From a virus, in IMG/VR virus record IMGVR_UViG_3300044695_001244, positions 1-33,924 of that record: a stretch of DNA of 33,924 bases. One strand, written 5' to 3'. The notes under the pieces are model-generated. The model was given only the letters and a program-made list of their open reading frames with translations, did not search any database and had not been told where the DNA came from. A program made the translations under genes and the position numbers. Numbering within the stretch: position 1 is the stretch's first letter; each line of letters opens with the position of its first letter. This document shows positions 7,948-17,269 of this stretch, piece by piece.

Positions 7948-9636
7948 CTATTTAATTTTTTGGTCTAATTCTTTAATTGCTTCAACTAATAATCCTATCA
8001 TTTTAGAATAATCCAAAGCTAGATATCCATCTTCTCTTTGTTTAACAACTTCGGGTAATACTTCTAACACTTCTTGTGCAATTAAACCTGTTGTTGGTAA
8101 AGATTGTGTTACCACATCTGTATTAGTTTCATTCCAATCCCATTTAACACCATTAAGTTTCTTAACTTTTTCTAATGCATCTAATATAGAATGAATATTA
8201 TCTTTTTGTCTTTTATCAGAAGTAAAGAATGCAGTTATGTTTCCAGTTGCAGTTATTGCTCCGGTTACTGCTAATGTGCTACCATCAAAAGTTAAATTAG
8301 CTTCACCATTTATTGTATTAGCATCTACGGAAGTAATTACTCTATTATTGCCAGAGTTTGTGTATGAGGTTATTCCTGCACTTGCTCCGGTTGTTCCTTG
8401 TGCACCTGTTGCACCTTGTGTTCCGGTTCCAGTTGCACCCTGTGCGCCGGTTGCTCCTTGTGTTCCCGTTCCCGTAGAACCCTGTGCACCTGTTGCACCT
8501 TGTGTTCCTGTTCCCGTTGTTCCTTGTGCTCCCGTTGCTCCTTGCGTTCCAGTTCCAGTTATACCTTGAATACCTTGCGAGCCATTGGTTCCTGAAATAC
8601 CCTGAATACCCTGCGAACCATTTGTGCCACTTATACCTTGTATTCCCTGACTGCCATTTGTGCCACTAATTCCCTGAATACCTTGACTACCATTAGTTCC
8701 GCTTATACCTTGAATACCTTGTGACCCGTTGGTTCCAGATATACCTTGTATACCTTGACTTCCGTTTGTGCCACTTATACCTTGAATACCTTGCGAACCA
8801 TTAGTTCCTGCGGTTCCTTGAATACCTTGTGGGCCAGTTCCGCCAGTTATACCTTGAATACCTTGTGCTCCATTGCTACCTGCGATACCTTGTATTCCTT
8901 GACTACCATTTGTTCCGGCAGTTCCCTGTGCTCCATCGGCTCCCTGTGCACCTGTATCACCCGTTGTTCCTTGTGTGCCGGTTGCTCCTTGCGTTCCAGT
9001 TCCTGTTATACCTTGTATACCTTGACTACCATTAGCACCTTGTGCGCCGGTTGCACCTTGTGTTCCGGTTCCAGTTGTTCCCTGCACACCTTGCGTTCCT
9101 TGCGTTCCTTGTGTTCCTTGTGGGCCAGCTGGTGCAGATGCTATAATGAAAAGCATTTGGTGATTGTTAGGAAAAGTATATGTAGAAGTAATTAGAGTAA
9201 CTCCATAAGTCCAATATGTTGTATTATCAGTTTTAGAAGTAATTTGCCACGTTTGGTAATTTGATTGTGATGATTGGTCTTGCAATACAATTGTAGTTCC
9301 AACCAAAATATTTGATAAGAATACATCTATGTTATTGCTATTTTGGTCAGTATCACTTACACTTATTGATGTTGCTGATGCCTGTGTTGCGTTATTCCAA
9401 ATGATATGTCCTGATAACGGGTCACCACTTGTTATAGTATCTTTTGCTTGGTAGTTAAAGAATGTATTTGTTTCACCTGCTGTTCCTTGCACACCTTGTA
9501 TACCTTGAACACCTTGTGCTCCACTACTACCCGTTGTAGGTAATTGAACTCCGTTTATACTTAGCGACCCGGTAATATCTACACTACCGCTGAATTGCTG
9601 AGAGCCTGTTATTGATGCATTTAATATTAAACTCAT
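7948..9636 (-). CDS. Collagen-like tail fibre with C-terminal Peptidase_S74 intramolecular chaperone
   Basis: This is a 562-residue fibre protein. Residues 1-45 are a beta module (ITGSQQFSGSVDITGSLSINGVQ) and residues 75-165 a globular beta domain. Residues about 168-410 are collagen-like Gly-X-Y triplets rich in Gln and Thr, including seven tandem 12-residue units. The last 90 residues are an S74 (endosialidase-type) chaperone: SDKRQKDNI carries Ser473 and Lys478, the Ser+5 Lys spacing of the autocleavage dyad, followed by GLIAQEVLEVLPEVV and LLVEAIKELDQKI. The chaperone should trimerise the fibre and then cut itself off just before Ser473. The fibre probably binds the host surface. It shares architecture with the 1505-aa fibre directly upstream. 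Confidence 0.88.
   Translation of the reverse strand: MSLILNASITGSQQFSGSVDITGSLSINGVQLPTTGSSGAQGVQGIQGVQGTAGETNTFFNYQAKDTITSGDPLSGHIIWNNATQASATSISVSDTDQNSNNIDVFLSNILVGTTIVLQDQSSQSNYQTWQITSKTDNTTYWTYGVTLITSTYTFPNNHQMLFIIASAPAGPQGTQGTQGTQGVQGTTGTGTQGATGAQGANGSQGIQGITGTGTQGATGTQGTTGDTGAQGADGAQGTAGTNGSQGIQGIAGSNGAQGIQGITGGTGPQGIQGTAGTNGSQGIQGISGTNGSQGIQGISGTNGSQGIQGISGTNGSQGIQGISGTNGSQGIQGISGTNGSQGIQGISGTNGSQGIQGITGTGTQGATGAQGTTGTGTQGATGAQGSTGTGTQGATGAQGATGTGTQGATGAQGTTGASAGITSYTNSGNNRVITSVDANTINGEANLTFDGSTLAVTGAITATGNITAFFTSDKRQKDNIHSILDALEKVKKLNGVKWDWNETNTDVVTQSLPTTGLIAQEVLEVLPEVVKQREDGYLALDYSKMIGLLVEAIKELDQKIK
8557..8808 (-). repeat. Seven tandem 12-residue collagen units (36-bp period) with scrambled codons
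   Basis: Seven consecutive units encode GTNGSQGIQGI(S/T) with identical amino acids in the first eleven positions. The DNA differs from unit to unit, almost entirely at synonymous positions: Ser is AGT, TCA or TCG-like, and Gly uses several codons. This is coding repeat within the S74 fibre, not a CRISPR array or minisatellite. Confidence 0.85.
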
Positions 9637-9643
9637 ATATTTT

Positions 9644-12600
9644 TTATGTTAATCTTATCATTACGAAATTACCGTTTCTATATAATCCACCCAATGGCAC
9701 TCCACCTGCTGCTGCTGCCGTATCATCTGCGAAGTTTAGAGATGAACTCACACTTGCTAATGTTGTAAACGAACTTACTAATAAACTACCTGTCATTTCA
9801 GTATTACCTATTACCTGTAATTCAATTGCTGCTGATGAACTTAATATCAAACTACCAGTCATTGTAGTGCTACCCGATACATTCAAACTACCCTCAAAGT
9901 ATGAGTTAGACCCACTATCAATTAAGAAGCCTGTCTTTCTATTTGATGCTGAGGTTCCCGTTCCAACAAAGAATATATTTTCAGCGGTTTGGTTTCTTAT
10001 ACCATCGTCAGCATTAAATCTACCAAAGTATCCACCACCACTTGCAGTAATAGCATTATTGTTTGACCCAGTTAGTATTAAGCTTTGTCCCCCGATTAGA
10101 TTACTACGGAAATCAACATACATGCCTCTACCCTCTACATTTGTAAAAAAGGTATTTAATGACCCAAATACTCCGTTTCCTAGCATTGTTGCCCCTGTAC
10201 CAGTTCCACCATAACTTCCAGATACGGTATAAGTATTAGTTGCACCTTGTACCTGATTATTATTAAATGTTAAACTACCTGACCCAAACGACCCACTATA
10301 CATACGATTTGTGACAGATATTGCAGCCGGTGATATATTATTTTGAGCAGAGATTGCTGATGCACTTGCTATTAAGGATAATGCACCATAGTTACCAGTT
10401 ATATTTGCAGTGGTTCTATGTAAACCCAATCCTGCTGCCCCTACATTATTATAACTTATTGAAGACTGCAAAAAGTTATTTGATGCATTTACTGCAACAG
10501 AGGACGAATGATTGGTTATAATTAAACTACCACCACCATTGATTATATTACCTGAATAAGTTGGATTTATATTACCAGGTTGATTACGATTTGTAGTTAT
10601 AGTTATACTTCCCTGATTATTATTATTGGATAAACTTATAGTATGACTACCACTAAAACCACCTGTTATTTCATTGAACGATGCAGATGCTGCATTGATT
10701 GTAATGCTACCATTATTTATATTATTTTGTAAAGTAAGTGACCCGGTAAATGCCATGGCATTTATTGTATTTGTGCTTGTTCCACCAAATATATTATTGG
10801 AATAAGTATGTGTTCCACCATTTACTGCTTGGTTAATATTTAAGACAGAGGTTCCGTTGAATATATTATTATTCATCGTAGGTGTTGTTCCACTTACACT
10901 TACTGCAGATGCAGTTATTTGTGAATTGACACCATTACTATTATTTAAGTAAAGGTTATTAGCGCCTCCGATATATCTTGTGTATCCAGTTGTTGGTGTA
11001 GAGGGGTTTGTGAATATATTTCCACTACCTGATATAATTGTTGTCCCGGTATTGTTATTTGCTTTGAATATAAAGTTAGCAAGTGTAGTATTGTTTGAGC
11101 TAGATAAATGTAATACCGATGCAGTTGAATTGGTAAAACTATTATTACTTAATATCAAACTACCAGAATGAGCTAATAATTTTATTGCTCCTGTTGCTAC
11201 TCCATTTCCACTACTATTTACCGGGCCTATTGCAACTCCACTATCTGCTCCTAATTCAATATCGCGACTGTTTACTACAACTCTAATACTTCCGCTACCA
11301 CCACTAGCACCATTATTGCCAATATTTAATTGACCATATGCTGTTAAATTGCTTGTCAAAGTTCCTTGCAAAAGTATATTGCTTTGGCCACCACTAGACG
11401 AGCTTATATACAAATTATTATTTCCTGAGAATGAAATAGTTTGGTCGCCTCTAAATGTATTGCTACCTGTTATTGCAAAACCTTGTAACTTAAATGTAGT
11501 TGCATCTCCTTTTGTGAATGTAATATCGTTTGATGCGAAAGATGCAGTCACTAATAAACTACCTGTGTCCGTGCTTCCACCTCCACTACCAGTTATAGTT
11601 GTAAATGTTAATACACCACTTCCGTTTGTAGTAATTACTTGACCATTAGTTCCGTCTGTGCCTGGATATGTTAATCCTTGTATAGTTGTCTGGCTACCTG
11701 ATATTGTAATACCTCCACCATAACCTGATAGGTCAATTTGTCCGTTAGTCTTTACTTGTATTCTACCTCTACTAGTTGCAGGATTAGATTGGTCTGCTAA
11801 AGCATCTAAATCAATTTTTGCATTTTGACCACCATATCTTGTTGCCAATGCAAAAGACCCCGATAATCCACCTACTAATTGTAAACCTTGATTATCTGGG
11901 TTACTATCACTATATGTTTGAATATATGGCCCATTTTGCCCAAAGAATATTTGTCCCGAACCTGTTGCACTATTAGGTGAAGTGAATTGTAAATAACTAT
12001 TAGCGGAGCTTGAAATGGTTAATTTTCCATTTACAATTTGGTCTCCGTTAAATGTATTGCTACCTGTTGTTGCGAAACTACCTGTATTAATAGCTACATT
12101 ACCAAAAGTAAGTGTTCCGCTACCATTTGTTATTAAAGCCTGGCCGTTTGTTCCATCAGTAGTAGGATATGTTAAACCTTGCATTTGTAAAGTGGAGCCT
12201 GTTATTTGAATACCTTGTCCTGCCTCAAATGAAATACCACCACTAACACTTGAAAATCTTATACTATTTGCACCGGTACCAGTAGTCGTTTGAAATGTCA
12301 TAGTAGCACTATTGCCACTATTATTTCTAAATTGCATTACTCTACTACCCGTTCCGTATAAGAAAAAGTCTAATCCTCTTGACTTTGGATTATCAGTATC
12401 ACCTGTAAATTGGAAATTATCATCCTCATTACCATTCAACCACATCTCATTTGGAAATTGTAATCTAGGGCCACCTGGACCTGTTAATTTTAGACCTGAA
12501 CCTCCTGTTAATTCTATACCATAGCCAAATCCACCACTACCAGAAATAGTAATAGCAGGACTTGCAGCTGTTATAAATGATTGTTGTCCTGTAAATGTAT

Positions 12601-14161
12601 TGCTGCCTGTTGTTGCGAAACTACCTGTGTCAATACTTCCACCACCACTACCAGTCGCTACTGTTAAATTAAATGTTGTCGCATCTCCCTTTGTAAAAGT
12701 TAAAACATTACCTGCAACACTACCGGTCACTAACAAACTACCAGTATTAGTAGAACCACCACCACCAAATGAGGATGTTGGAACTGTTGTAGATATTCCA
12801 CTAGCATTACCTACCCATGCGTATCCTTGTTGTAATGATGCAGTTAATGTAGATTGAATATTAACATTACCTGAAACAATTAAGTTTCTAAAAAACTCAA
12901 ATGGTGATGCGGAACCTGTGCTTACTGCAAAAATATTTTCAGATAAGTCACTATTTCTAAAAGTAATTCCTTTCCTAAAAAATCCATTGTCTAATAAAAA
13001 GTTATCAGTTCCAATCGCGTCGAATGATATTCCACTACCAACACCACTTGGGTTTGTTGCAGCTAATTGTATATATGTGTAAGGGCTTCCTGATATATTT
13101 TTACCATTGATATATCCATTAACTGTCAATGCTTCGGCCGGTAAAGCTGGATTTCCGTTAATAGTTTGATTGCCGTTGAATGTATTGCTACCTGTTGTTG
13201 CAAACCCTTGCAAATTAAATGTAGATGCATCTCCTTTTGTAAATGTAATATTGTTAGATGCAAAAGATGCAGTGACTAATAAACTACCTGAACTTATACC
13301 TGCTCCTTCTGTTCCTTGCACACCTTGTATACCTTGCACACCCTGTGTTCCAGTTCCAATTATACCCTGAATACCTTGTGCTCCGGTAAATCCTTGTATA
13401 CCTTGCGTTCCCTGTGTTGAATTATCTGCTCCTTGAATACCTTGTAAACCTTGTAGACCCTGAATACCCTGAATACCTTGTGCACCATCGCTACCACTAA
13501 TACCATTCGTTCCTTGTATACCCTGCAAGCCTTGGATACCTTGTGTTCCTTGTGCTCCATCACTGCCAGTTATACCATTAGTTCCTTGAATACCTTGCAA
13601 ACCTTGCAGACCTTGTAAACCTTGCAGACCTTGTAGGCCTTGCAAACCTTGAATACCCTGTGTTCCTTGCGTTGAGTTATCAGCACCTTGTATACCTTGC
13701 AATCCTTGTAAACCTTGCAGACCTTGTAGGCCTTGTAGGCCTTGCAAACCTTGTATACCCTGTGCACCATCACTACCAGTAAGTCCGTTTGTTCCTTGGA
13801 TACCTTGCAGACCTTGTAAACCTTGTATGCCAGTTATACCTTGCGTGCCTTGTGTTCCCTGTAAACCCTGTAATCCTTGTATACCTTGTGCACCTTGTAA
13901 AGATATTGATGAAGTTGCTACTGCTTGGTTATATCCATTAGCATCACCTAACCAAATATATCCTTGTGGTAATTGTGCAGTTAAACTTCCTGATATAATT
14001 TGATTACCTACGAATGTATTGCTACCCGATAATAATGCACTACTGCTTATCCAATTGCTATTCAAATCTCTAACTGCTGACGCAGAAATACCACCATTGA
14101 CATTAGTAAAATAAGTTGCTGCTGATGCTGATGTAAGTTCTTGTTGATTATATATTGCCAT
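9644..14161 (-). CDS. Giant collagen-like tail fibre / tail appendage protein (1505 aa)
   Basis: At 1505 residues this is the largest gene. Residues 1-90 form an attachment module ([20 protein letters not shown]). Residues about 90-290 are Gly-X-Y collagen repeats, mostly GLQ and GIQ triplets, with short breaks such as GADNSTQG. The rest is a series of beta-repeat modules that reuse the phrases [21 protein letters not shown] and [11 protein letters not shown], then Asn/Ser-rich beta-helix-like sequence. The C-terminus ([29 protein letters not shown]) is a tail I recognise from environmental phage fibres. It sits eight bases upstream of the S74 fibre and could form the shaft to which that fibre or tip is added. 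No enzymatic motif is visible. Confidence 0.85.
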   Translation of the reverse strand: MAIYNQQELTSASAATYFTNVNGGISASAVRDLNSNWISSSALLSGSNTFVGNQIISGSLTAQLPQGYIWLGDANGYNQAVATSSISLQGAQGIQGLQGLQGTQGTQGITGIQGLQGLQGIQGTNGLTGSDGAQGIQGLQGLQGLQGLQGLQGLQGIQGADNSTQGTQGIQGLQGLQGLQGLQGLQGLQGIQGTNGITGSDGAQGTQGIQGLQGIQGTNGISGSDGAQGIQGIQGLQGLQGIQGADNSTQGTQGIQGFTGAQGIQGIIGTGTQGVQGIQGVQGTEGAGISSGSLLVTASFASNNITFTKGDASTFNLQGFATTGSNTFNGNQTINGNPALPAEALTVNGYINGKNISGSPYTYIQLAATNPSGVGSGISFDAIGTDNFLLDNGFFRKGITFRNSDLSENIFAVSTGSASPFEFFRNLIVSGNVNIQSTLTASLQQGYAWVGNASGISTTVPTSSFGGGGSTNTGSLLVTGSVAGNVLTFTKGDATTFNLTVATGSGGGSIDTGSFATTGSNTFTGQQSFITAASPAITISGSGGFGYGIELTGGSGLKLTGPGGPRLQFPNEMWLNGNEDDNFQFTGDTDNPKSRGLDFFLYGTGSRVMQFRNNSGNSATMTFQTTTGTGANSIRFSSVSGGISFEAGQGIQITGSTLQMQGLTYPTTDGTNGQALITNGSGTLTFGNVAINTGSFATTGSNTFNGDQIVNGKLTISSSANSYLQFTSPNSATGSGQIFFGQNGPYIQTYSDSNPDNQGLQLVGGLSGSFALATRYGGQNAKIDLDALADQSNPATSRGRIQVKTNGQIDLSGYGGGITISGSQTTIQGLTYPGTDGTNGQVITTNGSGVLTFTTITGSGGGSTDTGSLLVTASFASNDITFTKGDATTFKLQGFAITGSNTFRGDQTISFSGNNNLYISSSSGGQSNILLQGTLTSNLTAYGQLNIGNNGASGGSGSIRVVVNSRDIELGADSGVAIGPVNSSGNGVATGAIKLLAHSGSLILSNNSFTNSTASVLHLSSSNNTTLANFIFKANNNTGTTIISGSGNIFTNPSTPTTGYTRYIGGANNLYLNNSNGVNSQITASAVSVSGTTPTMNNNIFNGTSVLNINQAVNGGTHTYSNNIFGGTSTNTINAMAFTGSLTLQNNINNGSITINAASASFNEITGGFSGSHTISLSNNNNQGSITITTNRNQPGNINPTYSGNIINGGGSLIITNHSSSVAVNASNNFLQSSISYNNVGAAGLGLHRTTANITGNYGALSLIASASAISAQNNISPAAISVTNRMYSGSFGSGSLTFNNNQVQGATNTYTVSGSYGGTGTGATMLGNGVFGSLNTFFTNVEGRGMYVDFRSNLIGGQSLILTGSNNNAITASGGGYFGRFNADDGIRNQTAENIFFVGTGTSASNRKTGFLIDSGSNSYFEGSLNVSGSTTMTGSLILSSSAAIELQVIGNTEMTGSLLVSSFTTLASVSSSLNFADDTAAAAGGVPLGGLYRNGNFVMIRLT
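13300..13900 (-). repeat. Collagen-like Gly-X-Y repeat region of the giant fibre
   Basis: About 200 codons of Gly-X-Gln triplets form long GLQ and GIQ runs. Synonymous codons are mixed along the array: Leu as TTG, CTG and CTA-like codons, and Gly as GGT, GGC, GGA and GGG. Near-identical blocks of about 100 bp recur around the GADNSTQG breaks (13410-13440 and 13670-13690). Boundaries are approximate. Confidence 0.75.
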
Positions 14162-14173
14162 ATCTGTTTATGA

Positions 14174-14407
14174 TTATTGTTGAGGGCCGTTGTTTATCGG
14201 TGATTGAATAACTCCAATACCTTGTGATATTAAAGCACCATCACAGCAATCTCTACCATATCTATCTTCATTTACACAAAGACAACCTCTACGATTATTT
14301 TTTGGTGAGGATAGGCCGCGTGTAGGGCCGATGTATATACCGCTTGCGTTTTCTCTATTAACGGAGTATCTTAAATTTCCGTTTCGTGAGTTAGACCAAA
14401 TTGCCAT
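14174..14407 (-). CDS. Conserved small cysteine-containing protein, 77 aa, upstream of the giant fibre
   Basis: I choose the start at 14407 (MAIWSNSRNGNLRYSVNR). A longer frame from 14446 would run back through the late motif at 14422-14444. The protein is basic and Gly/Asn-rich, with IYIGPTRGLSSPKNNRRGC and a cysteine cluster C-x-C...CC (GCLCVNEDRYGRDCCDG) followed by ISQGIGVI. I recall similar short proteins next to fibre genes of Bacteroidota phages but know no function. The paired cysteines could bind metal or form disulfides. It is the first gene of the fibre transcription unit. Confidence 0.7.
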   Translation of the reverse strand: MAIWSNSRNGNLRYSVNRENASGIYIGPTRGLSSPKNNRRGCLCVNEDRYGRDCCDGALISQGIGVIQSPINNGPQQ

Positions 14408-14421
14408 AATAAAGTTAGTTT

Positions 14422-14444
14422 TATCTTTAACAATGGTAAAAAAC
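14422..14444 (-). promoter_or_regulatory. Late promoter motif copy (divergent), upstream of the fibre cluster
   Basis: Minus strand reads GTTTTTT-ACCA-TTGTTAAAGATA, with the same 4-base spacer as other copies. The upstream box is T-only and the first G of the core is T. Its leader (ATAAAACTAACTTTATT) closely matches the scaffold leader, which raises confidence. Confidence 0.45.
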
Positions 14445-14455
14445 AAAGTTGTAGG

Positions 14456-14767
14456 TTATCCCATTCTTTTTAATGCTTCTTTATGTAAAACTTCTTGCAA
14501 CCATTGTTTATCAGCTTTATATGCTAACAACATTAAACATTTCTCTAACGGCTCTCCGATAACTCCATCAATCTCTTTAATGTTTCCGTTGGCAAGTTCA
14601 GCGATTGTTGCATATGCTCTCCACTTTTTACTAAAACGGATTTGATGTTGGCCGGTATCTCCGTGGTCTGCGTCAAAGATTTCAGGGTATCTTTCAGTAA
14701 GTCCATTGACAAATTTACAAAAAAAAACAGAGCACCGAAGTGTATATCCATTGTTTGCTTTAACCAC
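14456..14767 (-). CDS. -1 frame partner of the chaperone-like gene, probably expressed as a frameshift fusion
   Basis: This 103-codon frame overlaps the end of the 225-aa gene by 223 bases in the -1 frame. Its first 16 codons, including the ATG at 14767, are probably not used. From the T9 slip site at 14719-14727 onward it encodes CKFVNGLTERYPEIF and then FSKKWRAYATIAELANGNIKEIDGVI, a sequence with convincing protein character that resembles a domain I recall from Bacteroidota phages (KKWGWYxxIYxLAxGD). A -1 slip would join the first 168 residues of the upstream frame to its last 87 residues, giving about 255 residues. Independent initiation at 14767 is the alternative. Confidence 0.65.
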   Translation of the reverse strand: MVKANNGYTLRCSVFFCKFVNGLTERYPEIFDADHGDTGQHQIRFSKKWRAYATIAELANGNIKEIDGVIGEPLEKCLMLLAYKADKQWLQEVLHKEALKRMG

Positions 14768-15222
14768 ATCTCTTCATCTATTTTACCCTGATAACTTTCT
14801 ATCTCATACATATCACCTATCTTCTTTATTACAGGTCTATATAAGATACTCATTACCTTTGCCCAATTCTTATCAATCGTTACTGCATCGTATTGTGTGA
14901 TATCTGCATAAGCACCATAAGTGATATTAGATAAGTTAGGTTCAAATCCATATTCAACACCATCAATAAAAATAAATCTTTGTAATTCCAATTCTTCTGG
15001 CTTACTGAAATTTAATAACTCATTACGAAGTGCATTATAACTTTCCGTTCCTAATCCTTTTAGATATTCAGGCGATAGATTACATAAGTGGTGAAGGAGT
15101 AAAGCAGTTTGTGCTTCCTCATTATCTTTGTAATTATCCATATCGGCATGTAGAGCTAAATACTTTTTAAGTGTTACATCATTCCATCCATTAGGAACTT
15201 CAATTATCATTTTCTTTTTCAT
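14545..15222 (-). CDS. Tail-assembly-chaperone-like protein, zero-frame product (225 aa)
   Basis: This 225-residue protein opens MKKKMIIEVPNGWNDVTLKKYLAL. It has the phrases YGFEPNLSNITYGAYADI, AKVMSILYRPVI and DIHFGALFFFVNLSMDLL, a pattern I recall from a conserved Bacteroidota phage family that sits near structural genes. Frame use and the slippery T9 inside the FFF codons suggest a G / G-T type tail assembly chaperone pair, in which a minority of ribosomes shift to the -1 frame. Its stop codon lies 174 bases after the slip site. Its ATG overlaps the previous gene's stop as TAATG. Most such chaperone genes precede the tape measure, but this one lies after the terminase genes. Confidence 0.7.
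   Translation of the reverse strand: MKKKMIIEVPNGWNDVTLKKYLALHADMDNYKDNEEAQTALLLHHLCNLSPEYLKGLGTESYNALRNELLNFSKPEELELQRFIFIDGVEYGFEPNLSNITYGAYADITQYDAVTIDKNWAKVMSILYRPVIKKIGDMYEIESYQGKIDEEMWLKQTMDIHFGALFFFVNLSMDLLKDTLKSLTQTTEIPANIKSVLVKSGEHMQQSLNLPTETLKRLMELSESR
14719..14727 (-). promoter_or_regulatory. Candidate programmed -1 frameshift site (T9)
   Basis: Minus strand reads CTG TTT TTT TTT GTA in the zero frame. It contains the heptamer T TTT TTT in the correct X XXY YYZ phase. A -1 slip makes the next codon TGT at 14719-14717 and enters an 87-codon open frame ending at 14456. Confidence 0.65.
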
Positions 15223-15455
15223 TACGCTTGGTTTTGTGTTGTTGTTAGGGCTAACTCTAATTGTGAAATATATCTTTGTTGAACTCTCACCTTTGCTTCT
15301 TCGTTTTGTAGTTTAGCATTGAAAGCAATCAGTTGTGCATTTTGTGTTTCGTTAATGTTTAATAATTCTCTAACAAGTTCTTTGAGCTGGCTAATTTCTT
15401 CCTCCGAAAGTTGTTCTGTGCTCTGAAGTTCTCCTGTGTTGCTATGTATTCCCAT
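15222..15455 (-). CDS. Small coiled-coil protein, 77 aa
   Basis: I do not recognise a family. The sequence is strongly helical with heptad character from residue 15 to 70 (LSEEEISQLKELVRELLNINE, then QLIAFNAKLQNEEAKVRVQQ). Its start at 15455 lies 97 bases inside the upstream zinc-ribbon-like gene in another frame. It ends in a TAATG junction with the chaperone-like gene at 15220-15224. The setting right after terminase suggests a packaging or tail-assembly accessory role, but nothing specific can be seen. Confidence 0.65.
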   Translation of the reverse strand: MGIHSNTGELQSTEQLSEEEISQLKELVRELLNINETQNAQLIAFNAKLQNEEAKVRVQQRYISQLELALTTTQNQA

Positions 15456-15757
15456 AATTTTTTATTTTGTAATATTTCATTGAATTTATTTGCTACCCAT
15501 TCTTTGTGGTTTTCTCTATCCATTCCTTTTGTTTCAGCCAGTAATGTAGAATAATATTTGTTTCGGTTTACTAACATAAACTCATTGTATTTGTTTGCAC
15601 GATATTCCTCCTTTGGTTTTAATTGTTTTGCAGAAGTTCTCTTTTGGTCTATTGCTCCGCATGGTTTACACAATGCTCTTAATCTAAACTTATTCGTTCC
15701 GTCAAACTCTACACCACATTCTTTACAATGAGTGCTTTCTTTTTTCATACTTGCCAT
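15359..15757 (-). CDS. Zinc-ribbon-containing small protein, 132 aa
   Basis: Residues 11-33 form a C-x2-C ... C-x2-C zinc ribbon (HCKECGVEFDGTNKFRLRALCKPCG), and the remainder is basic and helical. Translation may begin at Met4 (15748), since MASMKKES has two candidate starts. It follows the large terminase stop closely. The last 31 residues overlap the start of the 77-aa coiled-coil gene in a different frame. The ribbon plus basic body suggests nucleic-acid binding, perhaps in packaging or regulation. HNH catalytic residues are not evident. Confidence 0.65.
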   Translation of the reverse strand: MASMKKESTHCKECGVEFDGTNKFRLRALCKPCGAIDQKRTSAKQLKPKEEYRANKYNEFMLVNRNKYYSTLLAETKGMDRENHKEWVANKFNEILQNKKLWEYIATQENFRAQNNFRRKKLASSKNLLENY

Positions 15758-15759
15758 AA

Positions 15760-16932
15760 CTATCTTATTGAAATATCGTATTGTCCTGCTCTTATCTTTT
15801 TAGCGTTTAACCTTTCCATTACCACATAACGAATAGCATCTATACTATGGTTACTATAATCAACAGGTATGTTTTCAAAGTTACCATTCTTATCTACCAT
15901 CCACACATACTCACCAAACTCTTTGATTGTATTTATACTACGCTTGGTTACATGCAATCTATACTGCTGCATTAAATCTATTCCTAATCTCACACTATCC
16001 TTTCCTTTTTTAACAGGCTTAATATTAAAACCACTTCTGTATATCTCTTCTATTAATCTCGGTTCTGCACTATCACCCCATATTTCATTCCTACCTATAT
16101 CCAATCTTTTTAATTCAGCTATAATGTCCGATGTAACCATTCCTTTTTTATACAGCAACTCATCGATATATAAATCTCTGTCTAACTTTGCTACACAAAC
16201 TAATGTTGAAGGGTCTACACTAAATCCATAATCCATACCAAACGCAACGAACTCTGCTTCATCGGGTATCGCATCTACAATGTTAATAGAGAATATCGTT
16301 CCTACATTATTGCCTGGCAAACCTAATCCATAAATCTTATAGTATTCAGGGTTAATGAATTGCAATCTCTCAATCTCTTCAATTAACTGCTTCTCTAAAA
16401 ACGGATTATCTTTGTAGGTTGATATAAATAAATCTGCTTCAGGGTGTGTATGTATCTCTGTGAATATATAATTTGTAGTTCCGAATGAGGGGTTATATGC
16501 TATAATACTTTTTTTGCGTGTTCTTATAAATAACTGAAACCAATCCTCTCTACTTAATTCATTGGCCTCATCCACAAAAAGATAATCTCTTGCACTACCT
16601 TTTCTTTTTTCTGAACTATCAATTGACATAAACTCTACTATACTGCCATTATCAAATGTATAGATGTGTTCAGTTGCAGACCAGTTATCATCACTCCATA
16701 TATCTAATCCTTTAAGTATACCAACCCAATCTCTCATAATACTAACACGCATAGACGGAAACGACTTACGCACAATACTGAATACCATATTAGGTTCAGT
16801 CAATGCTTTAACTAATATCCATTGGAGTGCTGAGTAACTTTTAGAACTTCTTGTGCCACCTTGCAGTATACAAATCCTTTTGCTTCCCTCTATATCCCTA
16901 TATGTCTTTGATGTGTTGATGTTCAGTTCCAT
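15760..16932 (-). CDS. terL: Terminase large subunit
   Basis: This 390-residue packaging motor shows the ATPase Walker A-like GGTRSSKS at residues 25-32, a hydrophobic Walker B with DEA (YLFVDEANEL) near residue 122, and the nuclease-domain acidic motifs GMDYGFSVDPSTLV near residue 230, IWGDSAEPRLIEEI and SIDAIRYVV towards the C-terminus. It translocates DNA into the prohead through the portal and cuts concatemers. The length is normal for the shorter Terminase_3/6 families. The gene overlaps the small-subunit candidate by 35 bases, and its start at 16932 is the first Met before the ATPase domain. Confidence 0.92.
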   Translation of the reverse strand: MELNINTSKTYRDIEGSKRICILQGGTRSSKSYSALQWILVKALTEPNMVFSIVRKSFPSMRVSIMRDWVGILKGLDIWSDDNWSATEHIYTFDNGSIVEFMSIDSSEKRKGSARDYLFVDEANELSREDWFQLFIRTRKKSIIAYNPSFGTTNYIFTEIHTHPEADLFISTYKDNPFLEKQLIEEIERLQFINPEYYKIYGLGLPGNNVGTIFSINIVDAIPDEAEFVAFGMDYGFSVDPSTLVCVAKLDRDLYIDELLYKKGMVTSDIIAELKRLDIGRNEIWGDSAEPRLIEEIYRSGFNIKPVKKGKDSVRLGIDLMQQYRLHVTKRSINTIKEFGEYVWMVDKNGNFENIPVDYSNHSIDAIRYVVMERLNAKKIRAGQYDISIR

Positions 16933-17212
16933 CTAATATGTTTAGGTTTATTTGCTGTATCTTTTGTTCAATCTCTGCTTTCATTTCAATTCTACTCTGC
17001 TTAGGTAAATTAAATTCTAATAGTTTAATCGCTAAGTCAACTGCGGTGCGTGGGTCATGCTTCATCATATCCTCCATAATTTGTGGCAAGTTATCTAAAA
17101 CCTTATTAGTTGCACGAGCTACCGATAAGCGCATCATCTCTGTTGAACGATTAACTGCTCCAACAGGTCTTCCCTTTTTATTTATCCTTGTATCTCCTTT
17201 GCTGAATGGCAT
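16898..17212 (-). CDS. Terminase small subunit-like protein, 104 aa
   Basis: This short helical protein starts MPFSKGDTRINKKGRPVGAVNRSTEMM, a basic DNA-binding-like N-terminus of the type shared by small terminase and DUF5681-like phage proteins. A helical oligomerisation segment (AVDLAIKLLEFNLPKQSRIEMKAEI) follows. It directly precedes and overlaps the large terminase. It would recognise the packaging site, although no HTH can be confirmed by eye. It is the first gene after the late motif at 17235-17257. Confidence 0.7.
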   Translation of the reverse strand: MPFSKGDTRINKKGRPVGAVNRSTEMMRLSVARATNKVLDNLPQIMEDMMKHDPRTAVDLAIKLLEFNLPKQSRIEMKAEIEQKIQQINLNILDGTEHQHIKDI

Positions 17213-17234
17213 TGTTAATTATTGTTTTTATCTA

Positions 17235-17257
17235 TATGTTTAACACCGCTGAAATTA
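17235..17257 (-). promoter_or_regulatory. Late promoter motif copy, upstream of the terminase operon
   Basis: Minus strand reads TAATTTC-AGCG-GTGTTAAACATA, then an A-rich leader (TAGATAAAAACAATAATT) to the small-terminase ATG at 17212. It begins 13 bases after the end of the DNA methyltransferase gene. Confidence 0.6.
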
Positions 17258-17269
17258 ATTTGTAGTTGA

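Noticed and set aside
8557-8808. A 36-base periodic array resembling a CRISPR array
   Set aside because: Units have no spacers, differ at silent sites and lie in a fibre reading frame.
8237-9195. Several plus-strand reading frames rich in Cys, Leu or Pro-Val repeats
   Set aside because: They are mirror frames of the collagen Gly-X-Y codons on the minus strand. Composition follows the repeat and there is no plausible start context.
13360-13773. Two 67-codon minus-strand frames ([11 protein letters not shown]-like) inside the giant fibre
   Set aside because: They are shifted frames of the collagen repeat with no independent signals.
9644-14161. Diversity-generating retroelement targeting the fibres
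   Set aside because: No reverse transcriptase and no template/variable repeat pair is visible.
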